48,406 nt of DNA from Prochlorococcus sp. AG-388-E21 (GTDB taxonomy: Bacteria; Cyanobacteriota; Cyanobacteriia; PCC-6307; Cyanobiaceae). Below, piece after piece: positions 16,109-24,363 of the stretch (the first letter of the stretch is position 1; each line of letters begins with the position of its first letter). The notes below the pieces were generated by a model. That model had not been told where the DNA came from. It did not search any database and saw only the letters and a program-made list of their open reading frames with translations. The stretch spans positions 1-48,406 of the forward strand of contig QCGO01000009.1 of assembly GCA_003279855.1 (NCBI GenBank), given 5' to 3'. Both the position numbers and the translations under genes were made by a program.

Positions 16109-18007
16109 TTAAATTGATTTTTCCCATTCAACCACAAGCTCGTTAAGAATTTTTAAAGCACTATTTTTATCTCTTTGCGAAATGGTCTTCTTTAAAGATT
16201 CTAATTTAGGGTTTAATTTTTCAATTACAATATACTTTTCATTTGCTCTGAAAATTAAAGGGTGATCTGTTTTTTTTGCTTCAGCATCAATTAAGAGTTC
16301 TTCATATAGTTTTTCACCAGCTCTTAAACCTGTAATCTTGATTTCTATATCACCATTTGGTTGGATATTATCTTTTAATTGTAAACCGCTTAATTTAATT
16401 AACTTAATAACAAGATCTTTTATACATATTGATTTACCCATATCTAAAAGAAAAACTTCACCTCCTTTTGCCATCGCTGATGATTGGATAACTAATTGAG
16501 CCGCTTCTTTAATAGTCATAAAATATCTTGTTATTTTTGGATGAGTTAGTGTAACTGGACCTCCTGAAGAAATTTGTTTTATAAAAAGTGGAACTGCCGA
16601 ACCAGAGGAGCTTAATACATTTCCAAATCTCACCATAGAAAAGCAAGTTTTAGGAGCCTCTTTAGAGGGAGTATTAACTTTTACATCATTAGCAAAAGCT
16701 TGAACTATTATTTCTGAGAGTCTTTTAGTTGCACCCATAATATTTGTGGGTCTTACCGCTTTGTCTGATGAAATCATTAAAACTTTTTTCAAATTAAGAT
16801 TTCTTGAAGCTATGCATATATTAAGAGTTGAAAATACATTATTAGCGATGCTGTTTAATGAATTTATTTCTACCAATGGAACATGCTTATAAGCTGCAGC
16901 ATGAAAAACAATATCAACTTTTTCTTCGCTAAATAAATTGGTTAAAAAATCTAAATCACAGCAATTTCCTAATGTTGGTATTAATTTCAATTCTTCAAGG
17001 GATAATTTCTCAACTTCTGAAGTTATTTGGTATAAATTTGATTCACTATTATCTAAAAGGATGACTTTTTTGGGACTTAGTTCAATAATTTGCCTAGCTA
17101 ATTCACTTCCTATAGAACCACCTGCCCCAGTTATGCAAATTATAGCTCCTTCTATATCTTTGGATAGAAGATGCAAGTCAGGATCTACTGCATCTCTTTC
17201 AAGTAAATCTTCGACATTTATAGGCTTTAAAGAATCAATTATTGATTTACGTCTAGTGATTTCTGCTATTGATGGTATAGAAGATATTTTTATATTAAAT
17301 CTTTGCAAAGAGTTTAAAATCTCTTTCCTCCTTTTTGTTAAGAGGGATGGTATTGCTAAAAAAATTTGGTCAATATTCTTTAATGTTTTTTGCAAGGAGT
17401 AAGGAGGATAAATTTTTATACCATTTATTTCTCTGTACCATAAACTAGAGTCATCATCGATAAAAAAACATACTTTATACAAGTTGGATATCTTTAATGC
17501 TGCTTCAAGTTGTCTTCCAGCGCCACCCGCTCCATATATAGCTATAGATTTTGCATTTTTTGATTTGAAAGAAATTCTTTTTTGTAAGCTATCTTTGTAT
17601 ATAAATCGGGATAATGAGGTGAAAGAAACAATAATAAAATAAAGAACTATCCAAGCTTTGAGATTTGGAATTTTAAACAAAAATATTTTTCCAATAATGG
17701 CTAAATTCACTAAAAGAAATAAAGAATAAGAGAAAAATTTATAAATATTTTTTGTTGTAAATAAACCAAATAGTGATTTATATTGATTTGATAATGAAAA
17801 TATAAAAACACCTAGAAAAGGTGCTAACCATAATATCCATGAATAATCATCAGGGAACCCCCTTAGATCTGACTTTAACCCTTCAAAAGAAATGTTTCTA
17901 TAACGAAGACCTATTTGGCAGGCCAAATAAATCAATAAAAAATCAATTATGGGTACTAATAGAGAATCTAATCTAAACCTTTTAATAAATTTTCTTAAGA
18001 ATTTCAT
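16109..18007 (-). CDS. Membrane-bound nucleotide-sugar 4,6-dehydratase (WbpM/CapD/FlaA1 family)
   Basis: A 632-residue protein with an N-terminal membrane region (segments at about 17-35, 55-72, 90-110 and 117-133), an intermediate Rossmann domain (IYGAGGAGRQ, 158-167) and a catalytic SDR domain (ITGAGGSIGSE, 292-302). The active-site region is SSDKAVRPTNIMGATKR: Met424 takes the place of the usual SDR Tyr before Lys428, as in WbpM-type UDP-GlcNAc 4,6-dehydratases. It probably makes UDP-2-acetamido-4-keto-2,6-dideoxy-hexose, which a DegT aminotransferase could then use. The gene overlaps the upstream phosphoglycosyl transferase gene by 4 bp and is the last of a ten-gene run. Confidence 0.92.
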   Translation of the reverse strand: MKFLRKFIKRFRLDSLLVPIIDFLLIYLACQIGLRYRNISFEGLKSDLRGFPDDYSWILWLAPFLGVFIFSLSNQYKSLFGLFTTKNIYKFFSYSLFLLVNLAIIGKIFLFKIPNLKAWIVLYFIIVSFTSLSRFIYKDSLQKRISFKSKNAKSIAIYGAGGAGRQLEAALKISNLYKVCFFIDDDSSLWYREINGIKIYPPYSLQKTLKNIDQIFLAIPSLLTKRRKEILNSLQRFNIKISSIPSIAEITRRKSIIDSLKPINVEDLLERDAVDPDLHLLSKDIEGAIICITGAGGSIGSELARQIIELSPKKVILLDNSESNLYQITSEVEKLSLEELKLIPTLGNCCDLDFLTNLFSEEKVDIVFHAAAYKHVPLVEINSLNSIANNVFSTLNICIASRNLNLKKVLMISSDKAVRPTNIMGATKRLSEIIVQAFANDVKVNTPSKEAPKTCFSMVRFGNVLSSSGSAVPLFIKQISSGGPVTLTHPKITRYFMTIKEAAQLVIQSSAMAKGGEVFLLDMGKSICIKDLVIKLIKLSGLQLKDNIQPNGDIEIKITGLRAGEKLYEELLIDAEAKKTDHPLIFRANEKYIVIEKLNPKLESLKKTISQRDKNSALKILNELVVEWEKSI

Positions 18008-18744
18008 GACTTTTTTAGATCTCTGCTGAGAACTAATTTTTCTGCACCTGGCGGGGGTAAAGGTTTAAGTTCTGTATCCCTCAGTACTATTTTTGATAAG
18101 TCTCTTGGAGCATTGAGTTTTATCATGATTTTATAAAGAAGTGACAATGAAACTTTTTTAGAAATAATCCTCAACAACGTTAAAAAAATAATTACTATAT
18201 CAAGGATTAATGATTGTTTTTTTATATAAAATAAGCCCAATCTGCTTTTCCATGGTCTAATTAGTTGATTATAAGTAATATCAGGATCCTGTACGTTTTT
18301 TAAAATTTCTGATTCATCTGAAAAAACTATGGAAGCTATATCAGTAATGCCTGGTTTAACTCTCAATAATTCTCTTTCTACTCTCGTATATATTTCTATT
18401 TCTCTTTTGACGTTAGGTCTTGGACCAACAATACTCATTTCTCCAATAAATACATTAAAAAGTTGAGTAAGTTCATCTAATTTAAACTTTCTTATAAATT
18501 TACCAACTCTTGTAATTCTTGGGTCATTACTAGAGGTACTATCAACTTTACTTTTATCCGCATCTACTATCATTGACCTTAGTTTAATCATTCTAAAGTT
18601 TCGATTATTTTTCCCAACTCTATTAGCAATATAAAGGGGAGAATCTTTATCCTGTAAATAAATTAGAAGACTAGCAAATATAATAATAGGAAATATTATA
18701 AAAATACCTAAAAAAGAAAAAACTAAATCAAAACACCTTTTCAT
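18004..18744 (-). CDS. Initiating phosphoglycosyl transferase (monotopic, WcaJ/PglC family)
   Basis: A 246-residue monotopic sugar-phosphate transferase that starts each repeat unit by moving a sugar-1-phosphate from a UDP-sugar to undecaprenyl phosphate. An N-terminal hydrophobic hairpin (about 5-30) is followed by the conserved block PLYIANRVGKNNRNFRMIKLRSM, the catalytic Asp-Glu pair D90-E91 in KLDELTQLFNV, and GEMSIVGPRP at 101-110. The C-terminal tail (about 190-246), with a second hydrophobic stretch and a PLPPPGAEK segment, is longer than in minimal PglC-type enzymes. It overlaps both neighbours by 4 bp, so translation is likely coupled with the aminotransferase and dehydratase that make its probable substrate. 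Confidence 0.92.
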   Translation of the reverse strand: MKRCFDLVFSFLGIFIIFPIIIFASLLIYLQDKDSPLYIANRVGKNNRNFRMIKLRSMIVDADKSKVDSTSSNDPRITRVGKFIRKFKLDELTQLFNVFIGEMSIVGPRPNVKREIEIYTRVERELLRVKPGITDIASIVFSDESEILKNVQDPDITYNQLIRPWKSRLGLFYIKKQSLILDIVIIFLTLLRIISKKVSLSLLYKIMIKLNAPRDLSKIVLRDTELKPLPPPGAEKLVLSRDLKKS

Positions 18745-19844
18745 TTTCTATAAAAGTCGATAATCTTTTCGCAAATATAATCTATATCATCATTAGAAAT
18801 AAACATGTTCATAGGGATCATGATACATTCTTTAAAAAAAGCTTCAGATTTAGGCAAGTGGAGATTAAAACCCAAATGTTCCCATTGATGAATAGCTTTA
18901 CCTCCCCATTGAATTAAAGTCCCAATCCCATTATCTTTTAAATATTTCTGTAAACCATTCCTTCTTTGAGCTACGATTTCGTAATTCTGAAAAACATCAA
19001 AATGATCTGAATTCTTTTTTGGCGATTCTGGTAATTTCAATTCGTCTAAAACCGATAGTCTTGAATCATATCTTGAAGCAATTTCTCTTCTCCTTTGAAT
19101 AATAGTTTCATAGGATTTTAGATTGAAATTTAATATTGCTGCCTGGAGATTATCTAGTCTACTATTTCTACCCCAAGACTTAACATTCCCATCCTTATCT
19201 CTCCCATGATCATGAAGTTGATATGCTCTATCAAAAATATTTTCATCTTGACAAAGTATGGCTCCTGCGTCTCCAAAGCAACCTAGAACTTTTGCAGGAA
19301 AAAAGCTTATAGCAGAGGCATTACCAAACGTACCCGCATTTTTCCCTTTAAATTTCGAGCCTAATGCCTGTGCAGCATCTTCTACCACGAAAAGTTTATA
19401 TTTATTTGCTATTTCCATTATTCTCTCCATGTCACATGTACGACCATTTAATTGTGTAGGCATTATTCCTACAGTTCTTGATGTAATGGAGGCTTCAATT
19501 GCATCAGGATCAATTAAATTATCATCGCCTATCTCTACAGGAATAGGATTCCCACCCGCTACTTTTATAGATGATGCAGTAGCTAACATTGTGTGTGCGC
19601 TACAAATTACTTCATCTCCTTGTCTTAAGTTTAAAGCCATCCAAGAAATTTCTAAACCATCAGTGGCGTTTGCTACGCCAATTGAATAATTTGAGGATAC
19701 GAATTGAGATAAATTTTTTTCAAAATCCTCTACGTCTTTTTGCATTATGAAAGCTCCTCTGGAAGAAACTTCTGAGAAAACATTCAAATATTCATCTTTT
19801 TTATCTAAAAAGAGTCTTGGGTAATCAAAGAAAGGGATTTTCAT
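18741..19844 (-). CDS. DegT/DnrJ/EryC1/StrS sugar aminotransferase
   Basis: This 367-residue PLP enzyme transfers an amino group to a keto-sugar nucleotide. The PLP-binding lysine is K185 in SFFPAKVLGCFGDAG, the conserved Asp is D156 in VVEDAAQALGS, and the HGRDKDG and GRNSRLDNLQAAIL blocks complete the family pattern. It could be a WbpE-type enzyme acting on UDP-3-keto-GlcNAcA (WbpA-, WbpB- and WbpD-like genes lie upstream in the same run) or a PglE/PseC-type C4-aminotransferase acting on the product of the dehydratase downstream. Motifs visible by eye do not decide between these. It sits 8 bp after the E1-beta gene and overlaps the transferase gene by 4 bp. Confidence 0.9.
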   Translation of the reverse strand: MKIPFFDYPRLFLDKKDEYLNVFSEVSSRGAFIMQKDVEDFEKNLSQFVSSNYSIGVANATDGLEISWMALNLRQGDEVICSAHTMLATASSIKVAGGNPIPVEIGDDNLIDPDAIEASITSRTVGIMPTQLNGRTCDMERIMEIANKYKLFVVEDAAQALGSKFKGKNAGTFGNASAISFFPAKVLGCFGDAGAILCQDENIFDRAYQLHDHGRDKDGNVKSWGRNSRLDNLQAAILNFNLKSYETIIQRRREIASRYDSRLSVLDELKLPESPKKNSDHFDVFQNYEIVAQRRNGLQKYLKDNGIGTLIQWGGKAIHQWEHLGFNLHLPKSEAFFKECIMIPMNMFISNDDIDYICEKIIDFYRK

Positions 19845-19852
19845 TCTTTCAA

Positions 19853-20842
19853 TTATAAATTATTATCAAAAATACTTTTAATAAAACCAAAAACTTTTTC
19901 CTTAGAAGGATAATATTCAGCTTCTAAAACTTTACTTGTCGGAGCTGGTGTGAAGGGTAATGTCATTCTAGAGGGCTTCGATTTAAAAATTTTGGGTGGA
20001 ACATTTTCTACAACTGAGGTAATTATTTCAGAAGAGATACCGCAAGGCCCCCATCCACCGTCGAGTACAAATAAACGGCCAGTTTTCTTTACTGAATTCG
20101 TAATTAATTCTTTATTAAATGGATTTATTATCCGCATATCAATAATTTCAGGATTGATTTTATGGCTTTTTAATTTTTGGGTTATTTTTCTAAGTAAAAA
20201 GGTTGTGTAGCCACATCCAACTAAAGTAATTGAATCACCTTTTTCAAGAATTCGTGGAGTTATTGAATTTAAATTAATTTTATTTGCTGGAAGTAAATCA
20301 TCTTCTTGATCGTATAACCACCTATCATCGATATATATTACCGGTTGTCCTGATAAAACTGATGCGATTAAAAGATCTCTAGCATCAGATACAGTTGATG
20401 GCATTACAACCTTTAAACCAGGGATATGTGCAAACCAAGAATGTAAAGCTTGAGAGTGCTGAGCACCTTGCTCACCACCCCTATTAATTATTCCTCTTAT
20501 TGTAATGGATGGACTTGATTGCCCTCCAAACATGTAAGACCATTTGGCTGCTTGATTAACAATTGGATCGATAGCATACAACATGAAATCCATTCTTGGA
20601 TGAACAACGATAGGTTTCATTCCATTAAGTGATGCTCCAATCGCAGCCCCTGTAACGGCTCCTTCCGAAACAGGAGTATCTATAATTCTTTTTTTACCAA
20701 ACTTTTTATCAAGGTCTTTCATAGTATTTCCCACATACCAGGGACTCCATAAACCTTGACCTATTACAAATACTTCTGAGTAATTTGTTAATAAAAAATT
20801 ATATCCATCAAGAATGGCGCTGCTGTATGTGAATTTATTCAT
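19853..20842 (-). CDS. TPP-dependent dehydrogenase/transketolase-like E1 beta subunit
   Basis: A 329-residue protein like the beta subunit of pyruvate or branched-chain 2-oxo acid dehydrogenase E1. The pyrimidine-binding domain (about 1-185) has the catalytic Glu60 in DTPVSEGAVTGAAIGAS, and the transketolase C-terminal domain begins near 200 (GDSITLVGCGYTT). The tight pairing with E1-alpha (7-bp gap) indicates an alpha2beta2 enzyme. No E2 or E3 partner is nearby, and the surroundings are sugar-nucleotide genes, so it is probably not a housekeeping dehydrogenase. A comparable E1-like pair (AviB1/AviB2 in avilamycin synthesis) has been proposed to attach a two-carbon branch to a keto-sugar; a similar role here is inference. 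Confidence 0.85.
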   Translation of the reverse strand: MNKFTYSSAILDGYNFLLTNYSEVFVIGQGLWSPWYVGNTMKDLDKKFGKKRIIDTPVSEGAVTGAAIGASLNGMKPIVVHPRMDFMLYAIDPIVNQAAKWSYMFGGQSSPSITIRGIINRGGEQGAQHSQALHSWFAHIPGLKVVMPSTVSDARDLLIASVLSGQPVIYIDDRWLYDQEDDLLPANKINLNSITPRILEKGDSITLVGCGYTTFLLRKITQKLKSHKINPEIIDMRIINPFNKELITNSVKKTGRLFVLDGGWGPCGISSEIITSVVENVPPKIFKSKPSRMTLPFTPAPTSKVLEAEYYPSKEKVFGFIKSIFDNNL

Positions 20843-20849
20843 AATTTAA

Positions 20850-21890
20850 TTAATTATTTTTAAAAACATATTTCTTTGTTTTACTCCATTCTGGAGATTC
20901 ATCCTTTAAAGCATCATTCCATGCCTTATCAATTTTTTTCTGAATTTCTTTTTCTAATAGTTTAAATTCATCCATAGATAAATTAAATTTTTTAATAAGT
21001 GATTTTTTTAATCTTAAAATAGGATCTCTTTTCTTCCAAAAAATTAAGTCTTTTTGGGATCTCCTTATACCTACATCAATATCTTCTCTCCAATCAACAT
21101 GTCCCAGCCATCTATATGTAACAGCCTCTATAAAAAAAGGACCTTCGCCGTTTCTACATCTTTTAATAAATTCTTCACTAGCTTTGCAAATTGAGGGTAA
21201 ATTATTACCATCAATTAATTTTGACTCTATATCATTTGATTTTGCAAATCTATAAGTCAATTCTTTTGGTTGCCTTAATTTTATATTTAAGTGACTTGAG
21301 AACAAATTATTTTCAACTATGAATATAATGGGACAATTATTTATTCGAGCAAAATTTAAACTTTCATGTACGATACCTTCTTCAATTGCTCCATCACCTA
21401 AATAAGCAATAGAAACATTTTTTTCTCTTTTTAACTTATTCGCTAAAGCAGATCCAGTAGCCAGCGGAACTGTACCCCCTACTATTGGTACTGAACCATA
21501 AAACCCAACTGATTCTGCAAAAAGGTGCATTGAGCCCCCCATCCCTTTTGAAATTCCTGATGATTTAGCTAGGATTTCAGCAAAAAATGACTTAAGATCT
21601 ACCCCTAATGAAATAATATGAGCATGAGATCTATGCCCGCCAAAGATTTGATCTTTACAAGTTAAATATTTAGAAATACCTACTGGAATAGCTTCCTGAC
21701 CAATACCCAAATGAACAGGTCCACCAACTAAACCATATTTTCTTCCTTCTGCAATTTTGTATTCTGAATTTCTTATTAGTATCATCTTTGAGATCATCTC
21801 TAATAATTCATTTTTAGAAAAATTATCAATATTAATTTCTAACTCTGAGGTTAGAGATTCTAGTTCAGAATTATGAGAATATTCTTTCAT
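20850..21890 (-). CDS. TPP-dependent dehydrogenase/transketolase-like E1 alpha subunit
   Basis: This 346-residue E1-alpha homologue carries the thiamine diphosphate motif: GDG at 165-167 and NN at 194-195 (LGDGAIEEG through VENNLFSS). Other E1-alpha landmarks are GGHRSHAH near 84-91, the KGMGGSMHLF block at 115-124 and the GHVDWREDIDVGIRRSQ phosphorylation-loop-like region in the C-terminal third. It should bind the cofactor jointly with the beta subunit encoded 7 bp downstream. It is preceded by an 82-bp gap after the GT4 gene. The likely chemistry is decarboxylation of a 2-oxo acid (pyruvate?) and transfer of the activated two-carbon unit to an unknown, perhaps sugar, acceptor. The family is certain; the role is not. 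Confidence 0.86.
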   Translation of the reverse strand: MKEYSHNSELESLTSELEINIDNFSKNELLEMISKMILIRNSEYKIAEGRKYGLVGGPVHLGIGQEAIPVGISKYLTCKDQIFGGHRSHAHIISLGVDLKSFFAEILAKSSGISKGMGGSMHLFAESVGFYGSVPIVGGTVPLATGSALANKLKREKNVSIAYLGDGAIEEGIVHESLNFARINNCPIIFIVENNLFSSHLNIKLRQPKELTYRFAKSNDIESKLIDGNNLPSICKASEEFIKRCRNGEGPFFIEAVTYRWLGHVDWREDIDVGIRRSQKDLIFWKKRDPILRLKKSLIKKFNLSMDEFKLLEKEIQKKIDKAWNDALKDESPEWSKTKKYVFKNN

Positions 21891-21972
21891 TAATTATCTA
21901 GACGCAAGATATTAAAAATCATCTTTTAATAATAGATCAAATTTTGAAACTATTCATTAACATTTCAAAGAG

Positions 21973-23241
21973 TTATCTTCTCATATCTTTTTTTGAATAA
22001 TTTAGTTCAATAAATTCAATAAATTTTCCGTAAACCAAATCTGAATTAAACTTATTTTGGAACAACTCTTTTGCATTATTTGAGTATTTATTCCTTTCTT
22101 TCGGATAATTTAAACATGCATCAATTTGATCAGACCAAGTAATATTACTTTCACAAAAATATCCAACATTATATTCTTTAATAAGAGTCTCCACTTCTCC
22201 TTTTAGAGAAGTAATTATTGGAAGACCAAAAAATAAGCTATCTATTATTTTGTTTGGTATGCTCATTTGAAAATCATTAGTATTTCGATAAGGTGCTAAG
22301 GTCGCTATTGATAATTTTTTTAAAGCTAGTAATTTTTCATAATCAATCCATCCTGGAAAAAAAACATTATTTTTATGGTTAAGTTTTTCCTCTAATTCTT
22401 TTTTACAATTACCCTCACCACAAATTATAAATTCAAGCTTACTTTCTTCTAATTTGGGACTTAATAAAGCTAAAATTAATTCATCAAAATCATATGCATT
22501 ATTTATACTTCCAACAAAAATGATTTTATTCTTTTGATTTATATCTATACCTATTTCTTTTTGCCACCATATAAGATTCTCATTTAATTTTTGTTCTGAG
22601 ATTTCTTTTATATTTGGGACTAAATATAAAGTCTGATTATTTTTACTGTAATTTTTTGAAAAATTTTCTGACCAATTTAAAAATTTTGGAGTTATCGCAG
22701 TTAAAAAATCAGCTTGTTTTAAAGAATATCTTGCGGCATAAAAATACGGTTTCAAAATTATCTTTAATATTTTTCTCATAAACCCCTTTGTCTTCATTAG
22801 AAAAATATGAGGCCATTGATCTTTGACATCAATACAGAATGGTATTTTATGGAGCTTTAACCAAATGGAAAGAAAAAAACAAGTTTCAATAGGTGGATAT
22901 CCTATAAATACAAAGTCTGGATAATCTAATTTTTTTGTCTTTAAAAGATATTTAAAAGTGTTTATTCCAAGAATAAAATGATCTAAAAGTCTTTTAAAAC
23001 TAATATTTGAAGAGTACCCAAGAGATGGGATAAGAATTACTTCGCAATTTTTATTAATCCTTATTTTTGAAAACTTATTTGTTCTATGTATCTTCATTTG
23101 ATGGCTGAAGTCAGAACTTATGAGAGTCGTATAATGCCCATTTTTGATAAAGTATTCTGATAAATTTATTGCTCTCATAGATCTTAATTTATTCCCATCA
23201 ATTGGTAAAAATTCACCTGTTTGAAATAACCAAATTTTCAT
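21973..23241 (-). CDS. GT4-family glycosyltransferase (WbuB-like)
   Basis: A 422-residue GT-B fold enzyme. It opens with MKIWLFQTGEFLPIDGNKLR and RSMRAINLSEYF, a start typical of WbuB-like O-antigen glycosyltransferases. The C-terminal donor domain (about 230-400) has the strand KIIFVGSINNAYDFDELI and the NKIIDSLFFGLPIIT segment, where GT4 enzymes bind the nucleotide sugar. It probably adds one residue, possibly an amino-uronic sugar made by the adjacent Wbp-like enzymes, to the lipid-linked repeat unit on the cytoplasmic face. It lies 18 bp after the Gfo/Idh gene within the ten-gene run. Donor and acceptor are unknown. Confidence 0.85.
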   Translation of the reverse strand: MKIWLFQTGEFLPIDGNKLRSMRAINLSEYFIKNGHYTTLISSDFSHQMKIHRTNKFSKIRINKNCEVILIPSLGYSSNISFKRLLDHFILGINTFKYLLKTKKLDYPDFVFIGYPPIETCFFLSIWLKLHKIPFCIDVKDQWPHIFLMKTKGFMRKILKIILKPYFYAARYSLKQADFLTAITPKFLNWSENFSKNYSKNNQTLYLVPNIKEISEQKLNENLIWWQKEIGIDINQKNKIIFVGSINNAYDFDELILALLSPKLEESKLEFIICGEGNCKKELEEKLNHKNNVFFPGWIDYEKLLALKKLSIATLAPYRNTNDFQMSIPNKIIDSLFFGLPIITSLKGEVETLIKEYNVGYFCESNITWSDQIDACLNYPKERNKYSNNAKELFQNKFNSDLVYGKFIEFIELNYSKKDMRR

Positions 23242-23259
23242 AATTATAAAAATTAAAAA

Positions 23260-24357
23260 TTAAGTTATGTTTATAAATTTCTTTTCTTTGGCAGATTTAT
23301 AAGCAGCATCTATTATCTTTATGCTTGATAAGCCACTGTCTCCATCGCATATAGCTTCTTTATTATTGATAAGGTTATCTAACATGTTTTGATAATAAAG
23401 GTTATGACCAAATCCATAAACTGAATCTGGTTTGTAATTATAATCATTCAAATTCTTTTCATTTTTATCATTTTCAAAATATGAATATTCAAATTCATTC
23501 ACTGCGATTCCTCCAACCTTCGCACTTCCTTTATCGCCAATAATAGTAATAGAACCTTCGATATTCTTAGGATAAGTTATCATTGTTACTGACATTGAGC
23601 CAAGAGCTCCATTTTGCCATTTTAATTGCAATACTGCTGTATCCTCTACTTCTATTTTTCTACTAATAGTTGATATTGTTGCATATAAACCTTCTAAAGG
23701 TCCTACAATCCATTCTAGTAAATCTACATAATGGCTTGCTTGATTAAGTAATGCTCCTCCATCAAATTTTGCCGTTCCTCTCCATTCATCTTGATCGTAA
23801 TAGGACTGAGGTCTTTGCCAAAAAACGTTTACATCTACTATCCCAATATTTCCAAATTTTTTCTCATCTACTTTCTTTTTTAAAATCTGTAATGTGGAAT
23901 TGAACCTGTTTTGTTTAACTACAAAGAGCTTTACATTAGATTTTTTACAAACTTCTATCATTTCTTCTGCATCATTTACATTTAAAGCCATTGGCTTTTC
24001 AGTACATACATTTATTCCCGAACTAGCAGCGATTTTTGTTTGTAAAGGATGCATTCCACTAGGAGTAGCAAGAACTACTAAGTCCAAAAAAATTTCATTA
24101 TTAGTATGAGCATTTATTAAATCTTGGTATGAATTGTATTTGTTTAATGATTTATAAAGAAAGTTATTTTTAATTAGATGCTCCTTATAATAAGTATTTG
24201 TATTTTCAAGCCTATTCATATTGTGATCACAAAGAGCAACTAACTCACATCTTTTATATTCACTAATAATAGCTTTGATATGTTTTTTGCTGATTCGTCC
24301 GCAACCGATAATTGCGACATTTATTTTGAATGAGTTTTTATTTGATTTATTAAACAT
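23260..24357 (-). CDS. Gfo/Idh/MocA oxidoreductase (WbpB/WlbA-like sugar 3-dehydrogenase)
   Basis: A 365-residue NAD(P)-dependent oxidoreductase. The Rossmann motif VAIIGCGRISKKH is at 14-26, the conserved EKP motif (TEKPMAL) at 120-125 with K121 as the likely catalytic residue, and a C-terminal alpha/beta domain includes FDGGALLNQASHYVDLLEW with the conserved His. WbpB/WlbA enzymes oxidise C3 of UDP-GlcNAc-uronate before transamination. The gene is flanked upstream by WbpA- and WbpD-like genes (6 bp and 37 bp gaps in the run), and an aminotransferase lies further down, which supports that pathway. Other Gfo/Idh sugar oxidations remain possible. Confidence 0.87.
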   Translation of the reverse strand: MFNKSNKNSFKINVAIIGCGRISKKHIKAIISEYKRCELVALCDHNMNRLENTNTYYKEHLIKNNFLYKSLNKYNSYQDLINAHTNNEIFLDLVVLATPSGMHPLQTKIAASSGINVCTEKPMALNVNDAEEMIEVCKKSNVKLFVVKQNRFNSTLQILKKKVDEKKFGNIGIVDVNVFWQRPQSYYDQDEWRGTAKFDGGALLNQASHYVDLLEWIVGPLEGLYATISTISRKIEVEDTAVLQLKWQNGALGSMSVTMITYPKNIEGSITIIGDKGSAKVGGIAVNEFEYSYFENDKNEKNLNDYNYKPDSVYGFGHNLYYQNMLDNLINNKEAICDGDSGLSSIKIIDAAYKSAKEKKFINIT

Positions 24358-24363
24358 TTAAAT

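Noticed and set aside
16938-17402. Long plus-strand open frame opposite the WbpM-like gene
   Set aside because: It mirrors the coding frame of a well-supported dehydratase and has no domain or start context of its own.
19258-19689. 143-codon plus-strand frame opposite the aminotransferase gene
   Set aside because: The minus frame has all PLP enzyme motifs; the opposite frame is a composition shadow.
19853-21890. Housekeeping pyruvate dehydrogenase E1 genes
   Set aside because: No E2, E3 or lipoate genes are near, and the pair is embedded in sugar-nucleotide genes with short gaps on its downstream side.
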